This document shows positions 37,837-47,371 of a stretch of 64,000 bases of DNA, in pieces. Location: the NCBI RefSeq assembly GCF_000819805.1, contig NZ_CDCE01000020.1:327162-391161 (forward strand), in the 5' to 3' direction. This DNA comes from Aeromonas diversa CDC 2478-85. Lineage in GTDB: Bacteria > Pseudomonadota > Gammaproteobacteria > Enterobacterales > Aeromonadaceae. The notes under the pieces are model-generated. The model did no database searches. It was given only the letters and a program-made list of their open reading frames with translations, and was not told where the DNA came from. A program made the translations under genes and the position numbers. Numbering within the stretch: the stretch's first letter is position 1; each line of letters starts with the position of its first letter.

Positions 37837-38489
37837 GATTCACTCTCGGAATTCGTTATTGTGTCGTAGCCGATGAGGCGTGCCAGCTCGGCTACCAGTA
37901 GCGGGGTCGCTTCGGCGACACTCTGGGGGCCGCCCAGGCTGCTGGCCTGAGTCATCACCATGCCGGCATAGCCGCACGGATTGATACACAGAAAGGGTGC
38001 CAGATCCATATTGATATTGAGGGCCAGGCCGTGGAAGGAGCATCCCCTGCGGATCCGCAGACCCAGCGAGGCGATCTTGGCGCCATCCACATAAACGCCG
38101 GGGGCGTCGGGCTTGGCACTGGAGTGAATGCCCCACTGCGCCAGGGTGGCGATGATGGCATTTTCCAATGCGCTGACCAGATCTCTTACCGTCAGGTGGC
38201 TGCGGCGCACATCCACCAGCACATAGAGCACCAGCTGACCAGGCCCATGATAGGTGATCTGGCCGCCCCGATCGCTTTGCACCACAGGGATCGCTCCGGG
38301 ATTGAGCAGGTGCTCGGCCTTACCGGCCTGTCCCTGGGTGAAGACAGGATCGTGCTCAACCACCCAGAACTCATCCGGGGTCTCGGGCGTGCGATTGTCG
38401 GTGAAGGTCTTCATGGCATCCCATACCGCCTGATAGGGGCGACGACCGAGATGGCGCACTATGAGAGGGGGGAGCGATGGCGCAGACAT
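37833..38489 (-). CDS. lipB: Octanoyl-ACP:protein octanoyltransferase
   Basis: LipB moves octanoate from ACP to the lipoyl domains. The 218-aa protein has the conserved [14 protein letters not shown] block, the catalytic Lys in [14 protein letters not shown], and the active-site Cys in CGYAGM. The start at 38489 ([15 protein letters not shown]) is preceded by GAGGAG; an ATG four codons upstream is weaker. It lies between ybeD and lipA on the same strand. Confidence 0.95.
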   Translation of the reverse strand: MSAPSLPPLIVRHLGRRPYQAVWDAMKTFTDNRTPETPDEFWVVEHDPVFTQGQAGKAEHLLNPGAIPVVQSDRGGQITYHGPGQLVLYVLVDVRRSHLTVRDLVSALENAIIATLAQWGIHSSAKPDAPGVYVDGAKIASLGLRIRRGCSFHGLALNINMDLAPFLCINPCGYAGMVMTQASSLGGPQSVAEATPLLVAELARLIGYDTITNSESES

Positions 38490-38507
38490 GGGACTCCTCA
38501 ATAGCTG

Positions 38508-38533
38508 GAAAAGAGAGCCCCGACAGGCGGGGC
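38508..38533 (-). terminator. Hairpin between ybeD and lipB (minus strand)
   Basis: GCCCCG / CGGGGC with a 5-nt loop, followed on the minus strand by TCTCTTTT. It probably separates ybeD and lipB transcripts or partially attenuates readthrough. Confidence 0.55.
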
Positions 38534-38539
38534 AGACGA

Positions 38540-38803
38540 TTACAGGACGTAGCGTACCTGCTCGATCTCGCCGAGGGCGGTGTACATGGCCTCGATGTGT
38601 TCCTTGCTTTGGGCGATCACGGTGACGGTCACCGAGTGGTAGTTGCCCTTGCTGCTCGGGCGAACGACCGGGGTATAGGTACCCGGGGCATGGAGCTGCA
38701 ACACCTCGATCACCCGTTCAGGCAGGACGGGGTCGGCCACGCCCAACACCTTGAAGGGGAATTTGCAGGGGAATTCGAGCAGCTCGTCAAACTTGGTATT
38801 CAT
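38540..38803 (-). CDS. ybeD: YbeD/DUF493 family protein
   Basis: The 87-aa protein ([21 protein letters not shown]...) matches E. coli YbeD, which is also 87 residues. It has a ferredoxin-like fold resembling the regulatory ACT domain, and its molecular role is unclear. Position between dacA and lipB is the same as in E. coli, which supports orthology. Confidence 0.93.
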   Translation of the reverse strand: MNTKFDELLEFPCKFPFKVLGVADPVLPERVIEVLQLHAPGTYTPVVRPSSKGNYHSVTVTVIAQSKEHIEAMYTALGEIEQVRYVL

Positions 38804-38979
38804 CGTATTACCTACTCTGTGGCCGAAGGGCTCGGCCGGTTGTTCGTCTCTCGGCTGAGTATGGGGTCTGGGCGATACCCCTTCAAGGGGGCCGCCCGGC
38901 AGACGCCAACACCGGGGTGCTGCTTTTTACCACAAATCGGGGGGAGGCGGAACCAACAAAGCGTAATGTTATTACAGCA

Positions 38980-39008
38980 GAAACAAAACGGCGCCCATTG
39001 GGCGCCGT
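38980..39008 (-). terminator. Terminator of dacA (minus strand)
   Basis: ACGGCGCCC / GGGCGCCGT with an ATT loop lies 10 bp past the dacA stop; on the minus strand TTTGTTTC follows. The rest of the 215-bp gap to ybeD shows nothing I can name. Confidence 0.75.
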
Positions 39009-39018
39009 CACTATCAAT

Positions 39019-40188
39019 TTATTTGAGCAGGCTCTGCACCAGCATCATCAGGTAATCCCAGATGCGGCTCAGCAGGTTGCCTTCTTGCACATCTTCCAGT
39101 GCCACCAGAGGGGCCTGGGTGATCTCTTTGTCACCCATCTTCAGGAATACGGTGCCGACGCGCTGGCCCTTGGCCAGGGGCGCCTTCAGCTCGGTATCGA
39201 GTTGGAAGTCCGCCTTGAGCTTGTCACTCTGACCACGGGTGATGATGACGGCCACGTCCTTGTCGACGCCCAGCTTGACGGTGGACTTGTCGCCCATCCA
39301 GATCTTCTGGGTTACCAGCTCGGTCCCGGCCTTGTAGGGGGTCAGGGTCTGGAAGAAGCGGAAGCCGTAGGTCAGCAGCTTCTTGCTCTCTTCGGCGCGC
39401 ACGCGCTCGCTGGCGGTGCCCATCACCACGGAGATGAGGCGCATCCCCTCCTTGTTGGTGGCAGAGGCGACCAGGTTGTAGCCGATCTCGCTGACATGGC
39501 CGGTCTTGATGCCATCGACGTTCAGGGTCGGGTCCCACAGCAGCTTGTTGCGGTTGTGCTGGGTGATGCCGTTGAACTGGAACGATTTTTGGGAGTAAAC
39601 CTTGTACTCCTCCGGGACATCACGCACCAGCGCCTGGCCCAGCAGGGCCATGTCGCGAGCGGTGGAGTAGTGCTCCGGATCATGCAGGCCGTGCGGGTTC
39701 ATGAAGTGGGTGTTATTCATGCCGAGCTTGGCCGCCCAGGTGTTCATCAGGCTGGCGAAGGAGTCGGTGCTGCCGGCAATGTGCTCCGCCATGGCGACGC
39801 AGGCGTCGTTACCGGACTGGATGATGATCCCCTTGTTCAGGTCATCGACGGAGACCTGCTTACCCACCTCGATAAACATCTTGGAGGAGTCGGAGTAGTT
39901 CTTGGACCAGGCGTTCTGGCTGATGGTCACCATGTCATCGTGCTTGATGTTCCCCTTGGCCAGCTCGAGGCCGACGATGTAGGAGGTCATCATCTTGGTC
40001 AGGCTGGCGGGGGGCAGGCGTTCGTCTGCATTCTCCTGAACCAGGGTCTGCCCTGTGTAGTAGTCCATCAGTATGTAGGACTTGGCGGCGATGGCGGGGG
40101 CGGATGGCACCACGACCGGATCAGCACTGGCAGAGGCAGCGGTGCTGACCAGGGTGGTGAGGAGCAGCGATTTAACAAATTTGGACAT
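39019..40188 (-). CDS. dacA: D-alanyl-D-alanine carboxypeptidase (PBP5 family)
   Basis: This low-molecular-weight penicillin-binding protein trims the terminal D-Ala of peptidoglycan pentapeptides in the periplasm. The 389-aa precursor has a signal peptide ending ASA-DP and the three active-site motifs SLTK, SGN and KTG in order. A C-terminal domain ends in an amphipathic anchor helix (LLSRIWDYLMMLVQSLLK). It lies next to rlpA, as in E. coli, but has its own promoter. Confidence 0.95.
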   Translation of the reverse strand: MSKFVKSLLLTTLVSTAASASADPVVVPSAPAIAAKSYILMDYYTGQTLVQENADERLPPASLTKMMTSYIVGLELAKGNIKHDDMVTISQNAWSKNYSDSSKMFIEVGKQVSVDDLNKGIIIQSGNDACVAMAEHIAGSTDSFASLMNTWAAKLGMNNTHFMNPHGLHDPEHYSTARDMALLGQALVRDVPEEYKVYSQKSFQFNGITQHNRNKLLWDPTLNVDGIKTGHVSEIGYNLVASATNKEGMRLISVVMGTASERVRAEESKKLLTYGFRFFQTLTPYKAGTELVTQKIWMGDKSTVKLGVDKDVAVIITRGQSDKLKADFQLDTELKAPLAKGQRVGTVFLKMGDKEITQAPLVALEDVQEGNLLSRIWDYLMMLVQSLLK

Positions 40189-40249
40189 CTTCGACTTCCT
40201 GGGTGCCTGGCGGGAGCATGCGCGCCCCCATGAAACAAAAACGGCGATA

Positions 40250-40277
40250 ACTATACCAGATGTACCCCCTCGTCACA
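40250..40277 (-). promoter_or_regulatory. Extended -10 promoter for dacA
   Basis: On the minus strand TGTGAC, a 16-bp spacer ending in TGG, and TATAGT form an extended -10 element (TGnTATAGT) about 60 bp upstream of the dacA start codon. A CCCCC/GGGGG hairpin overlaps the -35 region. Confidence 0.55.
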
Positions 40278-40302
40278 GGGGGAAAGGGCACAAGTATATA
40301 GG

Positions 40303-41160
40303 TCAGTTGATTAAAAATGCTTGAGGGTAACCGGCCGCCCTGATTTTCTTGAGCGCTCGCTGTTGAGTCGAGGCGCTGACCGGGCCCAGGATCAGGCGAT
40401 AGCGGGAACCTTGCCCCCTGACCTGATAGGGAAGGCCCAGCCTGGCTTGCAGCCGCTTGCCCTCGGCCACCAGCTTCTCCTTGTGGGCGCCGCTTGCCAC
40501 CTGAATGCGTTTGCCCTTAACCGGCGCCATGCTCTTCGCGGCCTTGCCGCTCTGGCTCAGCGGCTTGGCTTCGGCACGAGCGGTTGCGCGACTCACCGCC
40601 TCGACGCGCACGCGCGCCTTGCCGCTGCGGATCATGCCCAGTTCGTTGGCGGCGGCATGGGTGACATCGATCAGCAGATGGCGGTTGAAGGGGCCACGGT
40701 CGTTGATCTTGACGATGACCTGGCGACCGTTACCCAGGTTAGTGACACGCGCATAGCTGCCGAGGGGCAGCGTCCGGTGGGCGGCGGTGAAGTGGTGGCT
40801 GTTCATCACATCACCGTTGGCGGTGCGACGCCCGTCGAGGGAGCGCGATAACCAGGAGGCGCTGCCGGTGGCCCGGTAACGGCCGCTCTTGCTCCAGTTT
40901 GCCAGAGGCTCGGGGGCGGCGTCGTGGGCGCCGCGGGCACGACTATTTGAGGCACTAGAGGTCGGAGCCGCCGCCTCATCGTCAGCGTACGAGGTGATGC
41001 CTGCCTGCTGGCGGTCGGCCTCGGCCCGTGCCAGCAGCTCGTACAGAGGTGGCTCGGCCTGGGTCGTGGTTGACGGCATAGCCCGTGGGGCGGGCTGACT
41101 GCTACAGGCGACCAGCAGCAGGGTCAGACAGCCCAACAGAAGGGCGTGGCACTTGCTCAT
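40303..41160 (-). CDS. rlpA: Septal lytic transglycosylase-like RlpA lipoprotein
   Basis: A 285-aa lipoprotein with lipobox LLVAC, a variable linker, a double-psi beta-barrel (about residues 92-190) and a C-terminal SPOR domain (about 215-285) that binds denuded glycan at the septum. RlpA of P. aeruginosa cleaves such strands with catalytic Glu120, His131 and Asp157. The equivalent positions here are Asp117, His128 and Asp154, so the catalytic acid is Asp rather than Glu. The usual WYG motif is WLS. Activity may be reduced or lost (inferred). Order mrdA-mrdB-rlpA-dacA is as in E. coli. Confidence 0.92.
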   Translation of the reverse strand: MSKCHALLLGCLTLLLVACSSQPAPRAMPSTTTQAEPPLYELLARAEADRQQAGITSYADDEAAAPTSSASNSRARGAHDAAPEPLANWSKSGRYRATGSASWLSRSLDGRRTANGDVMNSHHFTAAHRTLPLGSYARVTNLGNGRQVIVKINDRGPFNRHLLIDVTHAAANELGMIRSGKARVRVEAVSRATARAEAKPLSQSGKAAKSMAPVKGKRIQVASGAHKEKLVAEGKRLQARLGLPYQVRGQGSRYRLILGPVSASTQQRALKKIRAAGYPQAFLIN

Positions 41161-41254
41161 GGGATCTCTCGGGTTAGGGCTTGCTCAGCCCGGGCGGTGA
41201 CGACGGTGAAAAAACCGGCACAGGAAGGGCGGCATGGTAACACGGGATATGGCG

Positions 41255-41283
41255 GCACGCCTCCCCTGGCTGGGGAGGCGTGC
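41255..41283. repeat. Perfect 12-bp hairpin between mrdB and rlpA
   Basis: GCACGCCTCCCC / GGGGAGGCGTGC with a TGGCT loop lies just past the mrdB stop codon. No T-run follows on either strand, so it is not a classical terminator. It may be an RNA processing or stability element. Confidence 0.5.
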
Positions 41284-41289
41284 GACAGA

Positions 41290-42393
41290 CTATGCCAGCA
41301 GGCGGCGGTGGGTGTGGATCGACATCAGAATGCCGAAGCCTGCCATCAGGGTCACCATGGAGGTGCCACCGTAGCTGACCAGGGGCAGGGGCACCCCCAC
41401 CACAGGCAGTATGCCGCTCACCATGCCCATGTTGACGAACACATAGACGAAGAAGGTGAGGGTCAGGGCGCCGCCGAGCAGCCGCTCGAAGCTGTTCTGG
41501 GCCTGTACCGAGATGTAGAGGCTACGGCTGATGACGTAGAGGTACAACACCAGGAGCAGTGCTACCCCGACCAGGCCGAACTCTTCGCTGTAGACGGCGA
41601 AGATAAAGTCGGTATGCCGTTCCGGTAAAAACTCGAGTTGAGACTGGGTCCCCTCCAGCCAGCCTTTACCGAAGATGCCACCGGAGCCGATGGCGATCTT
41701 CGACTGGATGATGTGGTAGCCACGGCCAAGGGGGTCTTTCTCCGGGTCGATCAGCATCAACACCCGTTGGCGTTGGTAGTCGTGCATCAGGAAGAACCAG
41801 AGCACCGGCAGGAAGGCGCCAATGAGCAGCACGGCGAGCCCGATCAACCACCAGCTGATCCCGGCCAGGAAGATGACGAAGAAGCCGGACGCCGCCACCA
41901 GGATGGAGGTGCCGAGATCGGGCTGGGCCGCGATCAGCAGGGTCGGCACCAGCACCAGCACCAGGCTGATGACCAGATGGCCAAGCTTGGGGGGCAGGGG
42001 ATGGCGACTCAGCCAGACCGCGATCATGATGGGCATGGAGAGCTTCATCAGCTCGGAGGGCTGGAACTTCATGAAACCCAGGTCGAGCCAGCGTTGTGCT
42101 CCCTTGCCGATGTGGCCGAAGACATCCACGGCGATCAGCATCAACACCACTACCACGAACAGGGGGGTGGCCCAGCGGGCGTAGAAGTTGGGGCTGAACT
42201 GGGCCATCACCACCATGATGACCAGCGCCAGACCGCCGCGGACGGCCTGCTTGATCAGTTCATCCATGCTCTGGCCCGAGGCGGAGTAGAGTAGCACCAT
42301 GGCGAGAGCCATCAGCCCCAGCAGACCGAGCAGCAGGGGCAGGTCGATATGCATGCGATACCAGATGCTGGTGCGGCGATCGGAGTTATTCAT
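41290..42393 (-). CDS. mrdB: Peptidoglycan glycosyltransferase RodA
   Basis: RodA is the SEDS-family glycosyltransferase that polymerises lipid II with PBP2 during cell elongation. The 367-aa protein (E. coli 370) has 10 TM helices and the SEDS hallmarks FQPSELMKL and QPDLGTSI, plus the C-terminal SYGGTSM. I start it at 42393 ([11 protein letters not shown]) with GGAG upstream; a frame open to 42564 overlaps mrdA too far. Its start overlaps the mrdA stop by 8 bp, implying coupled translation. Confidence 0.96.
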   Translation of the reverse strand: MNNSDRRTSIWYRMHIDLPLLLGLLGLMALAMVLLYSASGQSMDELIKQAVRGGLALVIMVVMAQFSPNFYARWATPLFVVVVLMLIAVDVFGHIGKGAQRWLDLGFMKFQPSELMKLSMPIMIAVWLSRHPLPPKLGHLVISLVLVLVPTLLIAAQPDLGTSILVAASGFFVIFLAGISWWLIGLAVLLIGAFLPVLWFFLMHDYQRQRVLMLIDPEKDPLGRGYHIIQSKIAIGSGGIFGKGWLEGTQSQLEFLPERHTDFIFAVYSEEFGLVGVALLLVLYLYVISRSLYISVQAQNSFERLLGGALTLTFFVYVFVNMGMVSGILPVVGVPLPLVSYGGTSMVTLMAGFGILMSIHTHRRLLA

Positions 42394-44305
42394 GAGCCTT
42401 ATTCTCCGGCAATGGGGTGGCTTGCTGTTTCGGCGCCGGTGGTAGCTGGGGCGGCGGTGGCAGTAGCAGGGAGTCGAGCATGGCGCGGGCCACCGGCGCC
42501 GCATTGCTACTCCCTCCCCCTGCGTTCTCCAGTACCAGGGCGATGACGGCCTTGGGACTGTCATAGGGGGCGAAGGCCACGAAGAGCGCGTTGTCCCTAT
42601 GCTCTACCTTCATCTTGCTGGCGTTGTAGACCTCGTTCTCCTTGAGGCTGACCACCTGGGCGGTACCGGATTTACCGGCGGCTACGTAGGGAGTATTGGC
42701 AAAGGCCTTACGCCCGGTCCCTTCATGGCCGTTGATAACCCGCCACATGCCTTCGCGCGCGACAGCCCAGTAGCTGTTGTCGCGTACCGAGAGTGCCATA
42801 TTGGGATTGACGGGCGCATCCTCGCTGCTCGTGGCTGTGGTGGTACGCTTGAGCAGGTGCGGGGTCACGTCGTGACCATTCTGGGTCAGTATGCTGATGG
42901 CCTTGGCCAGCTGCATGGGGGTGGCACTCCAGTAGCCCTGGCCGATGCCGATGGAGATGGTGTCCCCCTGGAACCAGGGTTGGCGCCAGCGCTTGCGCTT
43001 CCACTCCCGTGACGGCATGACTCCGCGGGTCTCCTCATAGATATCGACCCCGCTGTACTGACCGAAGCCAAATTTGGTCATGTACTCGTTGATGTGATCG
43101 ATACCGACTCGGTAGGCGAGATCGTAGAAGTAGGTATCTGCCGATACCTCGATGGCGCGGTAAACATCGAGCCAGCCGTGGCCCCACTTCTTCCAGTCGC
43201 GAAACTTCTTGGTGGTGCCGGGAATGGAGTAGGTAGGGCCGCCGAAGTAACGGTAACCCGGGGTGATGGCCCCCTCGTTGAGCCCCATCACCGACATCAG
43301 GGGCTTGACCGTCGAAGCCGGTGCATAGATGCCCTGAGTAGTGCGGTTGACCAGCGGGCGGGCCGGATCGTTGAGCAGGGCCGAGTAGTTGGCGCTGGAG
43401 ATACCGGTCACGAACAGGTTGGGGTCGTAGCTCGGGCTCGACTCCATGGCCAGGATGGCGCCGGTCTTGGGCTCCATCATCACGATGGCGCCGCGCCGGC
43501 CAGCCAGCTGCTGCTGGGCGTAGAGCTGCAACCGAATGTCGATGTTGAGGTAGATGTCCTTGCCCGGCACCGGGGGTTGGAACTTGAGGGTCCGTACCAC
43601 GCGGCCGCGGTTGTTCACCTCGACTTCCTGATAGCCGGCAGTGCCGTGCAGCTTATCCTCGTAGTACTTCTCGACCCCTTGCTTGCCGATGTCCTTGGTG
43701 GCCGCGTAGTTGGCGAGCTTCTCCTCTTTCTCGAGGCGTTCCACGTCACGCGCGTTGATCTTGGCCACATAGCCCAGGGCGTGGGTCAGGGTGTCACCAA
43801 ACGGGTAGTAGCGCTTGAGGTAGGCCTCGATGCTGGCGCCCGGGTAGTTGTGCTGGTTGATCGAGAAGAGCGCCACCTGCTTCTCGGTGAGCTTCTCGTA
43901 CAGGGGCACCGGCTTGAAGCGGCGCTGGCGCTTGGTTTCGGCCAGGAACTTCTCTTTGGTACCGTCGGGCAGACCGAGCAGGGCGATGAGGTCGTCGGCC
44001 ATCTTGTCGACGTTGCCGGCTTCTTCCGGGACGATTTCCAGGCTATAAACGGGGCGATTCTCCGCCAGTAGCACCCCGTTGGTGTCATAGATGAGGCCAC
44101 GGGTTGGGGCCACCGGCACCACCCGAATGCGGTTGTCATTGGAGCGGGTCTGATAGGTGTCATATGAGAGCACCTGCAGGTAATAGAGGTTGCCAAACAG
44201 CACCAAGATCAGCACCACCATGCCGATGTAGGCGACCAGGGAGCGGCGGAAGAAGAGCGTGCCTTCGGCGCTGTGGTCGCGTATCTCTACCCGTTGTTTC
44301 GACAT
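42386..44305 (-). CDS. mrdA: Penicillin-binding protein 2
   Basis: PBP2 is the transpeptidase partner of RodA. The 639-aa protein has a short cytoplasmic tail, one TM helix (about residues 22-42), a PBP dimer domain ([10 protein letters not shown] onward), and a transpeptidase domain with the active-site Ser in ASTVK, the second motif SAD, and KSGT. The end is Pro-rich ([14 protein letters not shown]). It is in the rod operon with rodA downstream and rlmH, rsfS upstream. Confidence 0.96.
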   Translation of the reverse strand: MSKQRVEIRDHSAEGTLFFRRSLVAYIGMVVLILVLFGNLYYLQVLSYDTYQTRSNDNRIRVVPVAPTRGLIYDTNGVLLAENRPVYSLEIVPEEAGNVDKMADDLIALLGLPDGTKEKFLAETKRQRRFKPVPLYEKLTEKQVALFSINQHNYPGASIEAYLKRYYPFGDTLTHALGYVAKINARDVERLEKEEKLANYAATKDIGKQGVEKYYEDKLHGTAGYQEVEVNNRGRVVRTLKFQPPVPGKDIYLNIDIRLQLYAQQQLAGRRGAIVMMEPKTGAILAMESSPSYDPNLFVTGISSANYSALLNDPARPLVNRTTQGIYAPASTVKPLMSVMGLNEGAITPGYRYFGGPTYSIPGTTKKFRDWKKWGHGWLDVYRAIEVSADTYFYDLAYRVGIDHINEYMTKFGFGQYSGVDIYEETRGVMPSREWKRKRWRQPWFQGDTISIGIGQGYWSATPMQLAKAISILTQNGHDVTPHLLKRTTTATSSEDAPVNPNMALSVRDNSYWAVAREGMWRVINGHEGTGRKAFANTPYVAAGKSGTAQVVSLKENEVYNASKMKVEHRDNALFVAFAPYDSPKAVIALVLENAGGGSSNAAPVARAMLDSLLLPPPPQLPPAPKQQATPLPENKAHE

Positions 44306-44338
44306 CGGGGCTCCTAAGCGGCGTGACTCATGAACAGA

Positions 44339-44809
44339 CTACTCCCTGTGATAGGGGTGATTGGTGGTGATGCTCCAGGCCCGATAGAGGCTTTCGGCCA
44401 CCAGAACCCGCACCAGGGGGTGAGGCAGGGTGAGCGGCGACAGGGACCAGCTCTGCTCGGCGGCCTGCTTGCATTCTGGGGAGAGCCCCTCGGGCCCGCC
44501 CACCAGCAGGGCGACATCTCGACCGTCCAGCTTCCAGGCCTCAAGCTGGGTGGCGAGCTGCTCCGTGGTCCAGGGCTTGCCCGGGATATCGAGGGTGACG
44601 ACGCGCGAGCGACCGGCGGCGGCCAGCATGGCCTCTCCCTCTTTTTGCAAGATGCGGGGAATGTCGGCGTTTTTGCCGCGTTTACCGGCGCCTATCTCGA
44701 CCAGCTCGAACGGCATGTCTTTGGGGAAGCGGCGACGGTACTCTTCGAAGCCGTGCTCAACCCAGGCGGGCATCTTGGTGCCCACCGCGATCAACTGAAT
44801 CTTCATCAA
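44339..44809 (-). CDS. rlmH: 23S rRNA (pseudouridine-1915-N3) methyltransferase
   Basis: RlmH is a SPOUT-family methyltransferase that methylates pseudouridine 1915 of 23S rRNA in 70S ribosomes. The 156-aa protein starts [24 protein letters not shown], and has the knotted SAM site with [15 protein letters not shown] and [15 protein letters not shown]. Length equals E. coli RlmH (155) to one residue. It directly follows rsfS with no gap. Confidence 0.96.
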   Translation of the reverse strand: MMKIQLIAVGTKMPAWVEHGFEEYRRRFPKDMPFELVEIGAGKRGKNADIPRILQKEGEAMLAAAGRSRVVTLDIPGKPWTTEQLATQLEAWKLDGRDVALLVGGPEGLSPECKQAAEQSWSLSPLTLPHPLVRVLVAESLYRAWSITTNHPYHRE

Positions 44810-45148
44810 CTAGGCCGCTTCGACCGGGGCGCCGCCCCAGAGCTTTTCCAGTTGGTAGAAGTCGCGATATTCATCCTGCATCACGTGGACGATCACCTCG
44901 CCCAGGTCCACCAGTACCCACTCACCGGTATCTTCTCCCTCGACACTCAGCGGATCCTGGCCTGAATGCCGCATCTCGCTGGCCACGTGGTCGGCGATGG
45001 AGCGCACATGGCGGTTGGAGTTGCCGGAGCAGATGATGAGGGTATCCGTGATGGTGGATTTGCCGCGTACGTCCAGGGTGACGATATCGCGGCCCTTCAT
45101 GTCATCGATCTTGTCGATGATAAAGGCGTGAAGTGCGTTGCCTTGCAA
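44810..45148 (-). CDS. rsfS: Ribosomal silencing factor RsfS
   Basis: RsfS binds ribosomal protein L14 and blocks subunit joining when nutrients are low. The 112-aa product matches E. coli RsfS ([51 protein letters not shown]). The start is TTG at 45148 (LQGNALHAF read as MQGNALHAF, versus E. coli MQGKALQDF) with AGGAG 7 nt upstream; the ATG-initiated frame farther upstream adds 22 unrelated residues. Confidence 0.94.
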   Translation of the reverse strand: MQGNALHAFIIDKIDDMKGRDIVTLDVRGKSTITDTLIICSGNSNRHVRSIADHVASEMRHSGQDPLSVEGEDTGEWVLVDLGEVIVHVMQDEYRDFYQLEKLWGGAPVEAA

Positions 45149-45185
45149 TGACCTTCTCCTGTATTGCGTCGCGTCGGGCGGCGGA

Positions 45186-45845
45186 TTATAGCACGGGGCC
45201 ACTCTGTCCCGCATAGAGGCGGTTATTGCGAATATAGTTCGCTACCGACTCAGGCAACAACTCTCCCGGATCGTTCCCCGCGGCGAGCCTGGCTCTGATC
45301 TCGGTGGAGGAGAGCGGCTGCGGCTCGTTGTGGGCCAACCAGATATGGCCGGCGCGATGTTGGTGCAGGTCATCGACCCGCAGGGTGCCGTGGCGCGCCA
45401 GCAGTGCCTGTACCGGCGCCGTGGCCTCGGCGGCGTCCCAGCCCGGACGCACGCTCACCACTAGGTGAGCAAGGCTCAGCAACTCGTCCCAGCGGTGCCA
45501 GCTGGGCAGGGAGAGCAGGGAGTCCATTCCCATCAGAAAACAGAGGGGAGTATCGGGCAGCTCGTGACGCAGCTCCTCGAGGGTCTCTATGGTCCAGGAG
45601 GGGCGATCTCGTCTCAGCTCTCGCTCATCCACGCCGAGGCCAAATTCGTTGGCGGCCAGATACACCATGGCCAGGCGCTGCTCCGGGGTGCAGAAGGGGC
45701 TGGCCCTATGCGGCGGCACCCGGTTAGGCAGCAGGCGCAGCTCGCCAAGGCGCAGGGCATCGCGCGCCGCCAGGGCAGGCTTGAGATGGCCGAGGTGAAT
45801 GGGATCGAAGGTTCCCCCAAGCAGGCCGAGCGGGGGCGCTAGCAT
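45186..45845 (-). CDS. nadD: Nicotinate-nucleotide adenylyltransferase
   Basis: NadD adenylates nicotinate mononucleotide in NAD synthesis. The 219-aa protein has the nucleotidyltransferase motif [12 protein letters not shown], the nucleotide loop PNRVPPH, and the second motif SSTEIRARL. It overlaps the end of holA by 7 bp and precedes rsfS, as in E. coli. Confidence 0.96.
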   Translation of the reverse strand: MLAPPLGLLGGTFDPIHLGHLKPALAARDALRLGELRLLPNRVPPHRASPFCTPEQRLAMVYLAANEFGLGVDERELRRDRPSWTIETLEELRHELPDTPLCFLMGMDSLLSLPSWHRWDELLSLAHLVVSVRPGWDAAEATAPVQALLARHGTLRVDDLHQHRAGHIWLAHNEPQPLSSTEIRARLAAGNDPGELLPESVANYIRNNRLYAGQSGPVL

Positions 45846-46873
45846 GGCGCCTCTTCCAGCAAGGGCAGGGGCGCTGCGTCACGAAAACCGAGGCAGAGGG
45901 TGGCCAGCAGCAGCCAGGCCCCCTCGCTGTCAAAGCGGCGCAGGCGATCGTCGAGCTCGGCCATGAATCTCCATAGCTGGGCTATCTTGGCCACCGGCAG
46001 GCGATTGAGGGCCTGGGTGATGAGCTGTTGGCGGCTCTGCCAGATGCGCAGCCGGCTGAAGTGCTCGGCCAGCGGCTGGCCGGCCTGGCGGGCCAGGGCC
46101 AGTGTCTCGAGCTGTTCCAGCTCGCGGGCCAGTGTCCAGGCCAGTTGGCCCGGCTCTGTGCCCTCGGCGCGCAGGGCGGCCAGAATGCGTTGGGCACGGT
46201 TAATCTTTCCCTCCAGCAGGGTGTCGATAAGCTGGAAGGGGGTGAAGTGGGCGTGGCGAACTATGGTCTCTTGCAGGTAGGCGACCGTCACCGGCTGCGG
46301 GGGAGAGAGCAGGGTCAGCTTCTCGATCTCCTGGCTGGCGGCCAGCAGGTTCCCCTCGTAGCTGTGGCACATGAAGTTGATGGCGTCGGGTTGAGCCTTG
46401 AGGCCGAAGCGCTGAAAGCGCGCCCCCATCCAGCGCGGGAAGAAGCGTGGCTCAGGATGGTTGACGGGGACCCAGGAGCCCTGCTTCTCGAGCTTGTCGA
46501 ACCAGGCGGCCTTGGTCTGGGCCGTGGTGAGACGCCCTCCCGACAGGATCAGGAGGAGATCAGGATGCAACAGCTGGCCTATCTCGGTGATCTTGGCGGC
46601 GAGATCCTTGTCGACCTTGGCGGGCAATTCCAGCTCGATCACCTGGCGGCTGGCGAACAGCGACAGGGCCTGGCAGGCGTCATAGACCTGGTTCCAGTCC
46701 AGCCCCGGCTCGACGGTGAAGCTGTGACGCTCCTCGAAGCCGCGCTCGCGGGCGACCCGGCGGATCGTGTCGATGGCTTCGATGCGCAGCAGCGGCTCGT
46801 CGCCAAAAACGAGATAGCAGGGCCTAAGCCCTGCTCTCACATGATCATCGAACTGTTCGGGAAACACTCTCAT
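45839..46873 (-). CDS. holA: DNA polymerase III subunit delta
   Basis: HolA is the wrench subunit of the clamp loader, opening the beta clamp. The 344-aa protein (E. coli 343) begins MRVFPEQFDDHVRAGLRPCYLVFGDEPLL, the clamp-opening module, and ends in the collar domain. It overlaps nadD (7 bp) and lptE (1 bp, TGATG), indicating coupled translation in the leuS-lptE-holA-nadD string. Confidence 0.95.
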   Translation of the reverse strand: MRVFPEQFDDHVRAGLRPCYLVFGDEPLLRIEAIDTIRRVARERGFEERHSFTVEPGLDWNQVYDACQALSLFASRQVIELELPAKVDKDLAAKITEIGQLLHPDLLLILSGGRLTTAQTKAAWFDKLEKQGSWVPVNHPEPRFFPRWMGARFQRFGLKAQPDAINFMCHSYEGNLLAASQEIEKLTLLSPPQPVTVAYLQETIVRHAHFTPFQLIDTLLEGKINRAQRILAALRAEGTEPGQLAWTLARELEQLETLALARQAGQPLAEHFSRLRIWQSRQQLITQALNRLPVAKIAQLWRFMAELDDRLRRFDSEGAWLLLATLCLGFRDAAPLPLLEEAPC

Positions 46874-47355
46874 CAGAAGCTGACCTGGCTGAGCTGCCGG
46901 ATCACCTGATCGGCCGCCTGCTCCTGCATCTCCCGATTGATCTGTGCCTGCTCCCGGGAGGAGGCGAGCGCCGCATCGGGCTTGTTGAGGAAGCTGCGGT
47001 TGAAGGTGATCGGGAAGACCTGAAGTGGCTTGTCCGGCACCGCAATGGTGAACTGGGTGTTAAAACCCAACACATACTCTATCTCGGTACCCTGAACGTT
47101 AACCGAGGCTACCTGGCTGGAGTTCCCCACGGCGCCCAGGGTCAGGACCGGGATCCCCTCCTTGTTGGCCAGGGTCACGCCGGCAGCCTTTAGTCGGGTG
47201 GTGACCAGGCGATAAAAGTCGCTCTTGTTGTCACCGACTACCTTCATGGTCATCAGTTCGGGGGGGATGGCCATGCCACGCAGGTGGAAACCACAGGCCT
47301 GCACCAGCAGGCCTGCAACCAGAACCACCAACCAGCGACGCATCAAGCGACTCAT
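46873..47355 (-). CDS. lptE: LPS-assembly lipoprotein LptE
   Basis: LptE is the outer-membrane lipoprotein that plugs and stabilises LptD for LPS insertion. The 160-aa precursor has lipobox LLVQAC (Cys21), followed by GFHLRG, the family's hallmark. It begins 16 bp past the leuS stop codon and overlaps the holA start. Confidence 0.95.
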   Translation of the reverse strand: MSRLMRRWLVVLVAGLLVQACGFHLRGMAIPPELMTMKVVGDNKSDFYRLVTTRLKAAGVTLANKEGIPVLTLGAVGNSSQVASVNVQGTEIEYVLGFNTQFTIAVPDKPLQVFPITFNRSFLNKPDAALASSREQAQINREMQEQAADQVIRQLSQVSF

Positions 47356-47371
47356 GGTGTCCTCTCTATGA

